64,000 bases of DNA from Notospermus geniculatus (Eukaryota; Nemertea; Pilidiophora; Heteronemertea; Lineidae). This document shows positions 53,931-64,000 of the stretch, in pieces. Where the stretch lies: contig NMRB01000011.1 of NCBI GenBank assembly GCA_002633025.1, positions 809,457 to 873,456 on the forward strand, written 5' to 3'. A model generated the notes under the pieces. The model ran no database searches. It was not told where the DNA came from and worked only from the letters and a program-made list of their open reading frames with translations. Position numbers and translations under genes: made by a program. Numbering within the stretch: the first letter of the stretch is position 1; each line of letters opens with the position of its first letter.

Positions 53931-54172
53931 GGATCACTCACCAAAGTGACCCACATGTTTCATGTGCTCCACAGATGGCTTTCATAGAATGTGAATAAGC
54001 ATAAAAACAAATGAACACATCTTTAGAATAGATATATGTGTATTCTATGGAAAATTCATTCAGGACAGATCCTTGTTCACAGAGATAAGACTTGGACATA
54101 GTGGAGGGTCATTCCGCATAGCACCAAAGATGAGAGATAAAGCAATAAATTGGGATTCCTTTTAGTTACGAG

Positions 54173-54335
54173 TAAAGGCAGTGACAGACTGGCGCATAAG
54201 CAATGCTGTCGGGAAAGTGTTCAACCAGTCGTGGAGGCGGTAACACGGACCGAAACACCTACCCAGTCAGGAGAATCTGATTGGCGGAACGCCTGCAGGA
54301 CGTGCCGCATACACGCCAGTCTGTCACTGGCTTTA
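54173..54335. mobile_element. 163-bp MITE with 22-bp inverted ends
   Basis: TAAAGGCAGTGACAGACTGG (continuing CG, 54173-54194) is inverted at 54314-54335 with one mismatch. The interior has no coding capacity. The terminal TA may be the target dinucleotide. Confidence 0.65.
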
Positions 54336-55490
54336 TTCAAACATATATTTCGATTATTCGACAAAAGTGATAAAATCAACTCTGCCTAATGGCCTGATTT
54401 CTTGCCATAATACTGTCTGTGTTTGTGGAGAGAGATACAATAGGCATGTGAATATTTGGGGCTTCACTACAGTTTCATAACTCTACACTTACACTACGCC
54501 TAGACCTCGGCCCCAACTGCCAAATTCATTGAGCAGTGATTTGTTATGCTCAGCATAAATACCCGGTAGTATGGCTGCCATCAAATACTACTCCACTCTC
54601 ATGATATATCAAACACACGAAAAAGGATATCACAATAAATATCTTGTGGAAAAATATATGCATCTATCTACGTACAAGTACAGGTACATGTATGTATTCA
54701 TACTCATATATACAGCTCAGCTCCAAGTCAATACCAAGATATTTCGGTGCCAAAAAACAATAAGAGAGATTGCTTGTTCCAAGCTTGTGGAACATTTACA
54801 TCACAAAGTTCATGCTGGTAGAGTCGCATAAATTTGTGAAGTGGTGCATACTGGAAATGCAAATAAAGTGTAATACGGTACAAGTACATGTACAAAGAGA
54901 AAAAAACGTATTTGATATACCGGTACCAGTGAACTTCCGTATCTGCCAATTCAACAGACACATATTATTTGTACTGGTTGGCCACATGGACATTCATCAG
55001 GCACTTTTAACTGACCAGCTATGATTATCATCATGCACCTAAACATGCTTAAGTTCCTAACCTAAAATCATCCATCAATAAGGATCTCTACAATCAATCT
55101 CAGCGGGTAAATATTTCAAGAACTATTAATTCAAATACTGAGGAAACTGCCAAAACTGAACAACAGATTCAATGTCATATAGAGATCTGGTCAGATACAT
55201 TTAGGTGGAACTCTGACAAAGAAATGAACTCGCATCAGAACTGCAAAACGAATTTTAATACTGCAATATCTTATCACTACTGAAGTGCACAAAATCCTGT
55301 ACATTGTACTGTTGTGTTCATGTGGATATGAACAAGACAAAGGCATCAGCATCAAAGCCTTCCATCCCATACTCTAGACTCTGAATTCACCTGGAATGGA
55401 CAGAGGCCTGTTCAATACATATTGTTAATTGTACTGGAGGCCGAGTTAATACGGTGGTTCTAAATCGGTGAATCTAGAGTACATGTATTA

Positions 55491-55900
55491 GGGAGGTTCT
55501 GCATCGTTACGAATCACGAAACGATTTCAGGACGTTGATGACGTTACGTCATGACACCGTTTTTTCGTCTTAAGCCGTGGTGGGCTGACCTTCCACCTTG
55601 TGAACGACGTGACAACCTCTCTTAACGCCAGGTCATTACCTCACACAGATGTTTCAAGCATTTATTCCACCGCTAAAGTGTGCCAGATATATCCAATTGT
55701 CACTTGTATGCTCAGAAAAGCCCAAAACATATTTCCTGCAAATGAAAAGTAGCAATTCGTAATTCATAAATTACTACGAAGATTTACGGCCATCCTCATC
55801 AGGAAGCAATGGATTTGCACGACGTCGCGAAAGAGATGCAACGTCATCATAATTGAAGCATATTCGTATTTCCTAATTCGGAGACGTTGCGGAACCTCCC
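55491..55900. mobile_element. 410-bp MITE with TA-flanked ends, just downstream of the TIR-HEAT gene
   Basis: The left end GGGAGGTTCTGCATCGT matches the inverted right end GGGAGGTTCCGCAACGT. TA flanks both sides (55489-55490 and 55901-55902). The right end is 33 bp from the stop codon of the neighbouring gene, so the element probably lies in that gene's 3'UTR. Confidence 0.6.
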
Positions 55901-55933
55901 TATTTACATGTATGGTAGGGTGTGTACCTCCTA

Positions 55934-58900
55934 CTAATGGGATGCAGTGAGCTGTTTAATCTCTTCACTGAGGACTTTTGTCATATGGATAGCTTTATTT
56001 GCTTCCTCTCCTCCGATCTGCTCCAGGGACAATGCGGCAGCTTCACGAACTGAAGAGATGAAATCATTACGCCTGAAAGAAAGGAAATTAGGTTAGTATT
56101 ACTAACCTATCGACATGTTTTAAACACGCCGATGAGGAAATCAGTCAATGAAAACAGAAATTTTTCATTCCACCTTCAATGGCATCTGTTTTACAAGTGC
56201 TGTCTTTCATTGTCATGAAATACACTTGTACCGGTAATATCACTCACCAGAGTTGAACAATTTTCGGCACAGCCTCTTCAACCTTGAGATGTCCGAGGGC
56301 CAAGCAGCCACTCTCTCTGACCAGTCTATCCTTGTCATCAAGGCACGCCATGAGCTTCTCTCTTGCTCTCCCCGTATTAGTTTCAGTCCTGGCCAACGAG
56401 ATGGCTGCCACAGCCTTAACATTGTTGTCCATGTCACTTAGAAGATCAATCAGGGCTTCGATCACAGGTGGGCTCTTGAATTTACCTGATTGATGAGATG
56501 AAGTACCGGTACATGATTAATTGTACATGTACAGCAAATGGCGTCTTACATAAGGGACCTTCTTTCTAAAGTTGTAAATTATAAGAAAACGTCTCTGATG
56601 AAAGGTGTAGTTTACTTCAACTGTACTAACAGTTCACTTATTTTTCCAAGCAAACGTCGCCTGATGTCAGTGAAGAGGTACTTACCCAAATTCTCAATTG
56701 CTTCAACACGAACAGAGGACTCCATGTTGAAAACTTCTCTTATGGTATAACTCTCAACAGCTTGGTCCTGGACACGTACCCAAAATGGCTGCCTGCCACT
56801 GGGTCCCGAACAAAACACTGAAATCACAGATATTGGGTTTATACAACTCTTCTCAGCTTCCGTACATCAACATATTATGTATGCTACATGCTCATCTTCT
56901 TTTGGGTTGCTAAGTAACTTACAGTTCACGCCATACACATCATTCTGATGCTGCTATAACATTGTATGAATGAAGCTGCGTAAAAGCATGTGATCCAGGG
57001 CCTAGAGTAAATCCACTTGATACATGTAAATGCACTCGCATGACAGACGACAACATTAAAATGTTTTCACTTACTATCATATTTTCTCTTCACTAACTTA
57101 TTCCCAGCTACTTCCATTTCACGATGCAGGATTGAAATGAGCCAGACTTTGTCCTTATTCTCCTTAAAAACTTGGCCAATCTGTTTCTCATATTCTTTGG
57201 TAAATTTACTGACGAAGCTGAAAAATCAGGATTTCGGCTACAAACATCAGCTTGCAAGCATGTCAAGTACAATTTTCAGGCCAACCGATACTTAGGCCAA
57301 GCCAAACATCCTGTGTCTGGAGCAAGAGCTGGATTTTCATTCGCCACAGAATATACCGGTACACACAAATGCAGAGTTAAAAGAACTCACTCAAACCACG
57401 GAATTTCTTGATTATCCCCAAAGTGTCGTTCCCAGAAAGTGTTCATGATTTCTTCATCCATCACATCAATTTCATCACCTTCGCCAGAGCCATTTGACAG
57501 CGTCCGATTGACGAGATGGCCACGGCTATGCTGACGATTGATGCCTAGAAATAGAATGGATCAGTTCAATATCCATGAAATCTTTCCCATTATTTAAAAT
57601 TCTGTTGCACTGCACACTACCAACATGGTGTACATGTAGTTACAGAAGTGCCTAAAAACAAAAACAACCCTCGGAAGAACACCTCCTCTGGCCGAGGCAC
57701 CTACCTCTAGCTCTGCCAGATGGGGCTGCACCATGTCCTTCCCCTTCCCCAGACTGGCCTCCGAACCATGTGTTAACCACATGACCCTCTTTGCTTCCAA
57801 CTGCCTCCTTGATTCTCTTAATCAACGGCACCATTTCATCATGAAATTTACTGAGGTCTGAGAAGTCGTACCATTCGAACTTTGCTAGCTGAAGACGCCT
57901 GGTAAAGTGATAAAGCAAGAACAGATTACTGAGTTAGAATCCTATGACTTGTACTCAGGAGCATGTAATTACAGCATGTTGTTCTTCAAATGTCTGACAA
58001 ATCTGTTTGACAATGTCTTGACAATGCTGGCACTGAATCGATTTCAATTCTGACTGTTTCAAGGGTGTCATCATGCCACCATTTAAAGACAAGTTTCATA
58101 TTTTACTCACATTCCAGTATCCATTTCTGTGAAGAGTTCCTCAGATTTAGACAAGCCAACAGGGAGAATGGCTTTATTGGAGATGTAGGACAAAGCCAGC
58201 TCATCCTGGCAATACTTGGATTTAATGGAGTCTTCACTGACAATGAATAGAAAAACCTGAAACAGTAGAAAGAATGATAAAAGACACTCGTTATGACCAT
58301 ATTTATTGCTAAAGGACATATTATACTTGGCTCATGGAGGTCGCCCTGCCTTATTAGGCGATTTGTGATCAGTTCACTTTTACCTAATGATGGTACACTA
58401 CCTTGCAATCAATGACTGCCTGGCCGATTTTACTCAGGAAATCGGCACCGGCGTCTAAAGCTACCACATCATTCCACACACTGACGCCTTCCTTCTCAAT
58501 CGAGTCTGAAAAAGTAAGATCATTTTCCACGTCAGTTTTTAAAATATAACTTCAAAGCTGCTTCAGAGACTCTTAGTCTTAAGGCAGCAAAAAATAATCC
58601 TGATGATTCCAGGCCTTGTCTTCTGAGGCCAGTGAAAAACTGCTCACCTGAGAACAATAGAAAACTCTACTGTTCTGAGGCGAGCAGTTTTTCACTCGTC
58701 TCAAAAGACACGGCCTGTGATTCTATTCTGATTGAAAAAAATATTTGCCATTGGTTTTCTCTCAGAAATGATATAACAACCGAAGTCGTCCTCCAGAAAT
58801 TTAGCAAACTTTCGACCCCAACCAGGGTCTTCTTCAGGCTGACACTTTCAAGTCGAGCTACCATAAGTATGGTCATAAATGGTTAATACCTTTCAATTTG

Positions 58901-59106
58901 GTCATTACATCAGTGTTTTTCCTGCTGTAGCTGATCATGACATCTTTCCCAGTATCTCTTCTAGTTACGGTCTCTTCGGCTTCATTACTTCCAGCAGCAG
59001 TGTTGGGTGCACCTCCCGTTAGCTGCGGGGGTGATGACTTTGGACGAGAACCTGCATGCTTCTTCTTTCGCTCTTTAGTAATCTCAGAGCTGCCAGAGTT
59101 ACCCAT
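55934..59106 (-). CDS. TIR-HEAT protein with predicted N-myristoylation signal
   Basis: Nine exons join in frame to 488 aa: 59106-58890, 58505-58402, 58256-58111, 57898-57705, 57544-57391, 57217-57075, 56817-56686, 56485-56248, 56072-55934. The start MGNSGSSE has Gly2 and Ser6 of the myristoylation consensus, followed by a basic patch (KERKKK). A TIR domain spans about residues 54-190, with KDVMISYSRK (betaA) and DELALSYISNKAILPVGL. Glu126 in KYCQDE sits where NAD-cleaving TIRs such as SARM1 and plant TIRs keep their catalytic glutamate. A Gly/Ser-rich linker and a helical block (FWERHFGDNQEIPWF) lead to HEAT-like repeats at about 345-475 (LIDLLSDMDNNVKAVAAISL and DKDRLVRESGCLALGHL). I know no named family with this architecture. 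Immune signalling or NADase activity at membranes is inference. Confidence 0.88.
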
Positions 59107-59910
59107 GACCTGGAGAATGATAAAGTGACATATCACACTTTGGGGTCTTGGTGCACATCCATTCACATTATTAATATGGACCCAGGTGACTGAGCTGAGA
59201 AACCTGAGAAAGGCTTCACCTAGGCCTGGGCTTGGCAAGCTAGTAAAGTCCCCAGTAAAGTCCAGCTCTATCTAACTAGGCTAGGCCTAATCTAAGGCTT
59301 CCTATAGAAGTATAAGGTATACGAATACGCCGGTTAACAATGGCTTCACGGTCGCGAATACTTTGTGAAGCCTTTGTTCGGCAGAGTATCCGTATCCCCC
59401 CATGCCATACCCTCTATATATGTCATGATGTAAACTCAGCCTACAGCCGCTACTGGGGTACCGTTAACGGTACCAAAATACCATATCAAAATGATCAACC
59501 ATCAAACCCGTTTCTCTTCGACTTAAGGCCTAGGCCTATAGCCATAGCAGTGCGCTAGGCTAGTAACTAGGCCTACCTAGGGGGGCCTACTAACCAGCTG
59601 GGGAAATAGGGCCGATCTAGCTGTCACCAACTGAACTGCCGATCAGCTATAGATCTGCCGATTTGTGCACCTGCTGATCGCCAGAAATCATCCCATCAAG
59701 CTGTGTTTGTTAAGAAAATGCATTTGCGCATGCAAATACGAAAAACCGCACGTAGGTATCCTAACTAACATAGTGGCCAAAAGGCGCCGCCACTAGCCAA
59801 AAAAAACTGCATTGAAATCAAGTGTTTGACAGATTTTTGCATTTTGAGAGGTAAGAAGCAGCAACTGACGCTTTTCACCACTTCCGTAACCATTTTAGAC
59901 AAGGCCCAGG
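59107..59910. other. 5' flank of the TIR-HEAT gene
   Basis: No coding frame is recognised. The stretch contains TAGGCC-rich sequence (about 59270-59600). The promoter of the TIR-HEAT gene should lie here, but no compelling core element was found. Confidence 0.4.
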
Positions 59911-60800
59911 CTACAGGTACGGCAGCCGTACACCAAAATATAAATTCTAGGGATACGGCAGTCTTGTTATTACACTGCGCATGTTCAGTTTACTGCCGTA
60001 TTATAATACGGCACTGCCGTATCCGAACAATCATTGGCTATTGATGCAGCAGAAGAATTGCGCATGCGTAAAGATCTTCTTTTATTCCCGCGCTGCGCCT
60101 GCGCAGTTTTCTGCCGTATCTTCACCGAGATGGGCTATGGATACGACAGCATGATTTTTAACTAGAGATTGGCAGATCAAGGGGGAGGATGTACCATGAA
60201 GTATCTGAGTGTTGGCAAGGCTACGTCGTTGCACTTCCAAAGGAATTGGTCCATACGTCACTTCGACAGTTTGACCTCCCGCCAACACCAAAATGAACGT
60301 CTAATTAAAATTCAAATTCGTCTAATGATTCATGCGACTTGTTAAATCTCCCACCCATCGCCCGAGGGATGTGCACGGAAAATGAACTTAGAATTTCTCA
60401 CAAAAAAGACAAAAAAAAAGAAAGAAAAACAGACACGTAAAAGAAGTGCAACCGCGAGGGATCGAACCCGGCGCACCGGTTTCACGGCCCCACGCTCTAC
60501 TATACAAGCCAGCGGGCCAGCTGGTTGAATGTGGAGAATTCTATCATCCCAACAATCAGTGCTGTAAATAATATCCTGCCCAAAATAATACTGACACGAT
60601 CAAACCCTGACCAATTCCTGACCCCCTTCCCCAAACGATGTCTGGAAGATAAATCGCGCCTAAAGAGGCCGCCATTGTTTTAAATCATAGTTCATTATTT
60701 TGCGTAGGCCTATTAGGGAAATGCAAGTTGCTGCGCATGTGCACAAACTATGCCGTACCCCTAGCCGATGGGTTTATGAGTACGGCTGCCGCACCTGTAG
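59911..60800. mobile_element. 890-bp inverted-repeat element with internal TACGGCAG repeats
   Basis: CTACAGGTACGGCAGCCGTA (continuing C, 59911-59931) is inverted at 60780-60800 with one mismatch. Inside, TACGGCAG or its inverse recurs several times, including around a short palindrome near 59993-60020. NRF1-like words TGCGCATGCG (near 60060) and GCGCCTGCGC (near 60095) lie inside. A minus-strand SINE sits within the element. No transposase is seen. Confidence 0.5.
60440..60530 (-). mobile_element. tRNA-like sequence, probably a SINE head
   Basis: On the minus strand a good box-A (TGGCTTGTATAGTAGAG, 60511-60495) and a perfect box-B (GGTTCGATCCC, 60468-60458) are present. The T-arm and acceptor stems pair poorly, so a functional tRNA gene is unlikely. 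Confidence 0.45.
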
Positions 60801-62187
60801 ACAGTTGCTAGATATAGATACAGTCAAGATGAGTTTGCACAGTTAAAACAATTAAAAATGCTAAATATTGACACTTGCCATGACCTGCAGCAGTGAATAT
60901 ATTATGATAATTAGCTTCTGAACTGCAGATCGGTGGGTGATCGTCCGATTTATCGGTGACAGCTAGATCGGCCCTATTTCCTCAGCTGCTAACTATATAT
61001 GTCGGTAGGCCTCCCTAGGCATGATGATTAGGCTAATCAGCTAGGCTCCTTTACCGGGTACGCGTGCGGTAGGCCTACCAAGGCCTACCCTAGTACCCTA
61101 GTTAGGCGCCTAGTACATGAGTAGGCCTAGGCCTAGCCTAGCTCACTGTCATGCATGCATGCTGATGTGCACGGAATGATGTGATTTTTAATTTTTTGTG
61201 TGCTGTCGGTACCGCTTCTCTACTGAATGCATGGACAGAATTTAGAATTAGAATAGGCCCTATGCTAAAACTGTCGAACTTAACTTGACAACTGAACTAA
61301 AATGTCGGTATACCGTGTATACAGTACGTACGCTGACAGAAAATTAGCACATTAAATAGCAGATTAGAAATCACCGCATTCCAAGCCACAACCCGGGGAT
61401 TTTCCACAAGCAGCCGGGATTCCACTCCTTACTTCCGCATACGTCATTTCGAAATTGCCCAATCAGAATGAAGGACAGGATACGCGAAGTGGCGGCAAAA
61501 ACGGACTCATGTGTGATGAGTCATGCTGGAGCAAGCTTTGCTGTTTTCACCCGGTGTTTTCAGTGTTCTCGTCATATGCCTACGCATATGGTTGGAACCC
61601 CTTGGCCTGGGACCAAAGATGAACATCTTTTATCACTAACATCAAACATCTTGCTTAGCGCCCGCCCTTTTTTATTTTTTTCTGGTCAAGTCGTTGCATC
61701 CATTTTTCGACGAAACTCTCCCGGGTAACTCTACCCCTGCTTTTGAGACAACTGTTGGCCTACTGGTGCTGCATTGTTCGGCAGACATGTACGTTTTGCA
61801 CTGTTTCGAAATGTATAAGAGTGGCATCTGACAGGCTGGCCGCAAAGGTTTGTATAAGACTTTTCTCAACCTCGCCAGCTGACACATCAGGGGTTGGCGC
61901 TCGCTCCCTTCGTCACCGCACAAGGGCCGCACGGGAGCTGTGACAAGAGCAGCGACCATCTGATGTTCTCAGGATGTCAGCCCGGGGATGTCAGATGCCG
62001 GGAAATTGTCAGATGCCGGGAACTTTAAACCAGGCGTCCACTAGGGCGCGGACAAGACGCGGAACGCAAATTAGTAAATCCGCATTCATTCAGCAATCTC
62101 TCCGCATAGGCCAGATCCTTCCGTTCACTGTCTTCATCATTCCTAAACATTTCCCGGCATTTCTGCACTTTCGAGAGACTGGTAAAA

Positions 62188-62232
62188 TTTCCGCGTCCAA
62201 ATTTTGGTCTCGATCAAAATTTGGACGCGGAA
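62188..62232. repeat. perfect 19-bp inverted repeat
   Basis: TTTCCGCGTCCAAATTTTG (62188-62206) is perfectly inverted at 62214-62232 around a 7-nt loop. It may be the centre of a larger foldback element. Confidence 0.7.
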
Positions 62233-62309
62233 ACGAACTTCCTGGCACCTTCGGCAACTTGTCTGTATTATCGTGCGGACATTGTCAGGACATCCCGCCT
62301 TTCTGTAAG

Positions 62310-62435
62310 GGTAGGGACATACCTAATGCGATTGGGGGCGACGCATGCGTCAAAACCTTCGTTTGCGTGGTGCGGCGGAAAATAACAAAGGCGTTGCCGC
62401 ATGCGTCAACGAATCGCGTTAGGTGTGTCCCTACC
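62310..62435. mobile_element. 126-bp foldback MITE
   Basis: GGTAGGGACATACCTAATGC at the left matches the inverted right end GGTAGGGACACACCTAACGC. An inner inverted GACGCATGCG follows on both sides. There is no coding capacity. Confidence 0.65.
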
Positions 62436-63235
62436 CTCCTGCCGCCTCTTCCGCAAACGCTCCTGAAAGCCTCCGCGGCGTGGGCAGCTTCGCGAAGGCA
62501 AGCAGAAGCCACGCGGAGCGCGGAGCCGATGCGGATCTATGTAAGCGAGTGCGCGAAGCCGTCAAGGTACATCAAGACGGGCCATATGAATAAAAACTAG
62601 CATTTGCTTTAACTACCGATTTTTAAGCATTTACTTGTACCCGTATGAATAAAACTGTAGGAAATGCTAGGAAAATTTAGGTTTTCCTTCATATAAAGCA
62701 AATGCTTTTTAGCATCTTGTGTTTGCTTCGAAATTAAGTAAATCCTTGTGTCCGTATGAATAAAGTTGAGCATATGCTTTTTACTAGGCAGGAAATCCTT
62801 CGAATTTTCAAGGTTGCCCCAGACGTGGATTGGAAATTTAAGCAGATGGTCTTTATCAACGACAACACCATCTGTTCCCCACTTCTTCGATTGATTGGTC
62901 AATTTCCTGTTCTTAGCACATCTGCCTTACCCTTTACCTTATTTTTCTCCGAGTTTATCACAGGGAATTTTAAATTCGGTGGAAAAGTCTAACTCCACGA
63001 AAAAAACTTTAATTTCCCCGCCCTAAAATTCTGGGGAAATAACTTTATGTTGCAGAAAAAATGCTTATTAATCAGAAAAAAACTATTTACATGTTTTGCA
63101 AAAAAACTTTATTTCCGCGGACATCTTTCAGCCAGCAGTCAATCAAAATGTGAGAATCCCAGTTCGTGCACACGATACGCAAAAAGGGTCCTCAGCGCAG
63201 TCAAAACATAACCTGATTGACCCCACCGAACAAAT

Positions 63236-64000
63236 GGCTGAGCGTTCCTGCATCCTGTGACAATAAGACCCAGCAGTTAACTGATGAATAGCTCCATTTG
63301 GGATATATAGATGCTTTGCCTGTAGCGAACATGGTATTTTTCTTTGAATTGTCTATGCCTTATGTCATAAGTTGTCAGTATTCTCCTGTTCCTTGTATTG
63401 AGTAAGGCCCTGGCCTTTGTAAAATAGTTTGAGTTTGAAATTGTTGACTGTGGACGTTTTTCTTTGATCGTAATTTACATCGTATTGGTGGTTAGCCATG
63501 TTTTAATTTACAATACCAACTGTGCTGCTCTTTTTAGGGAATCATTTGATTGCATCGCCCGTAAAAAAGATACTCCCTCTATGAGGTGATTTGATTTCAA
63601 CCCAGGTATTTCATCATTTATCCAACATACTCTATACATGTAATCATCAGTCAAATGTTTCAGTGATTACTATCTGTATATCTGCATATTTCATAAATGT
63701 AGAGTGTCTTCTTTCAACATAGCTGTCACACACAAGTAGCGTTTATGACAATTCAGATGCTTATAAGAAGATATCATTGCTTTAGCAAAGGTAGCCGCCA
63801 AGATAGTCGGCCTATGAACATGTGCTTTAATATTAAGTGAAAAAAAAATGCTGTGTGCCCTTTGGGTGACTACAAAATCCAGATAGTGCCTACTGGTATG
63901 TGTATTGGGTAATGCGTTGAGCTGTGTCTGCCTTGTGTATTTTGTACTGGTTGTTTTTGAGGGATACATTGTTTGAATGGCTGAAATCGATGTTTGTAAA
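63236..64000 (+). repeat. dispersed duplication, copy 2 (runs off the window)
   Basis: Near-identical, in the same orientation, to 51181-51941. Differences are single bases and small indels, such as CACACACAAG for CACAAG near 63727. The copy is still matching when the window ends. Confidence 0.85.

Larger units (their letters stand above)
60801..63235. other. repeat-rich gene-free stretch
   Basis: No recognisable protein. A 208-codon plus frame (61974-62600) spans a GC-rich region that contains two foldback structures and is probably not coding. Around 62585-62760 a word ending GTATGAATAAA (or ATATGAATAAA) recurs three times. TAGGCC-rich sequence lies near 61000-61140. Confidence 0.5.

Noticed and set aside
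60440-60530. Functional tRNA gene on the minus strand
   Set aside because: Boxes A and B are good, but acceptor and T stems do not pair; a SINE head fits better.
61974-62600. 208-codon plus-strand frame
   Set aside because: It crosses two foldback structures in GC-rich DNA where stop codons are rare; its composition is Arg/Ser/Pro-rich without a domain.

Overview
The window is animal nuclear DNA. It has multi-exon genes with short exons and GT-AG introns, animal-only gene families (MEX3, p70 S6 kinase, PCED1, SLC22), long non-coding stretches and many short inverted-repeat transposons. The very frequent palindromic words TAGGCC, ACATGT and ACCGGT, and the repeat content, suggest a marine invertebrate, most likely an echinoderm. 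That placement is an inference. An 878-base gap lies at 39170-40047. Single N bases at 4546, 19520, 32226 and 53354 look like contig joins.

Layout. At the left edge (83-246, minus) there is probably the last coding exon of an unidentified gene. About 13 kb with no recognisable gene follow, ending at MEX3 (13712-17632, minus), an RNA-binding KH/RING protein. Next come two tandem copies of a 1.2-1.4 kb segment (18.3-20.9 kb), one of which carries an extra small transposon. MRM1, a mitochondrial rRNA 2'-O-methyltransferase (22027-24744, plus), has eight exons, including a probable GC-AG intron, and sits behind a housekeeping-type promoter. A tandem-repeat element with a 145-bp period (about 25.05-26.04 kb) and nested small transposons (26.6-27.5 kb) separate it from a PCED1-type PC-esterase gene (28083-31384, minus).

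The divergent spacer at 31.4-35.1 kb holds a cluster of CTCF-like motifs and several CRE motifs. After it lie the N-terminal half of an SLC22-type transporter (35126-38297, plus), whose introns are full of small transposons, then the gap, then p70 S6 kinase (40753-48622, plus, 14 coding exons). The S6 kinase keeps the human phosphosite register exactly. Downstream are SINEs and dispersed repeats. The last gene is an unusual nine-exon protein (55934-59106, minus) with a predicted N-myristoylation signal, a TIR domain and C-terminal HEAT repeats. The right end (59.1-64 kb) is repeat-rich and ends in a second copy of a segment found at 51.2 kb.

Functionally the genes are a mixed neighbourhood rather than a pathway: post-transcriptional control (MEX3), mitochondrial ribosome biogenesis (MRM1), a GDSL/SGNH-like esterase (PCED1), solute transport (SLC22), growth control under mTORC1 (S6K) and a TIR protein that may act in innate immunity or NAD metabolism. 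The most novel candidate is the TIR-HEAT protein. The most striking non-coding features are the CTCF-like cluster, the pearl/Helentron-like array and the series of Harbinger-, Mutator-, pogo- and TTAA-type miniature transposons.
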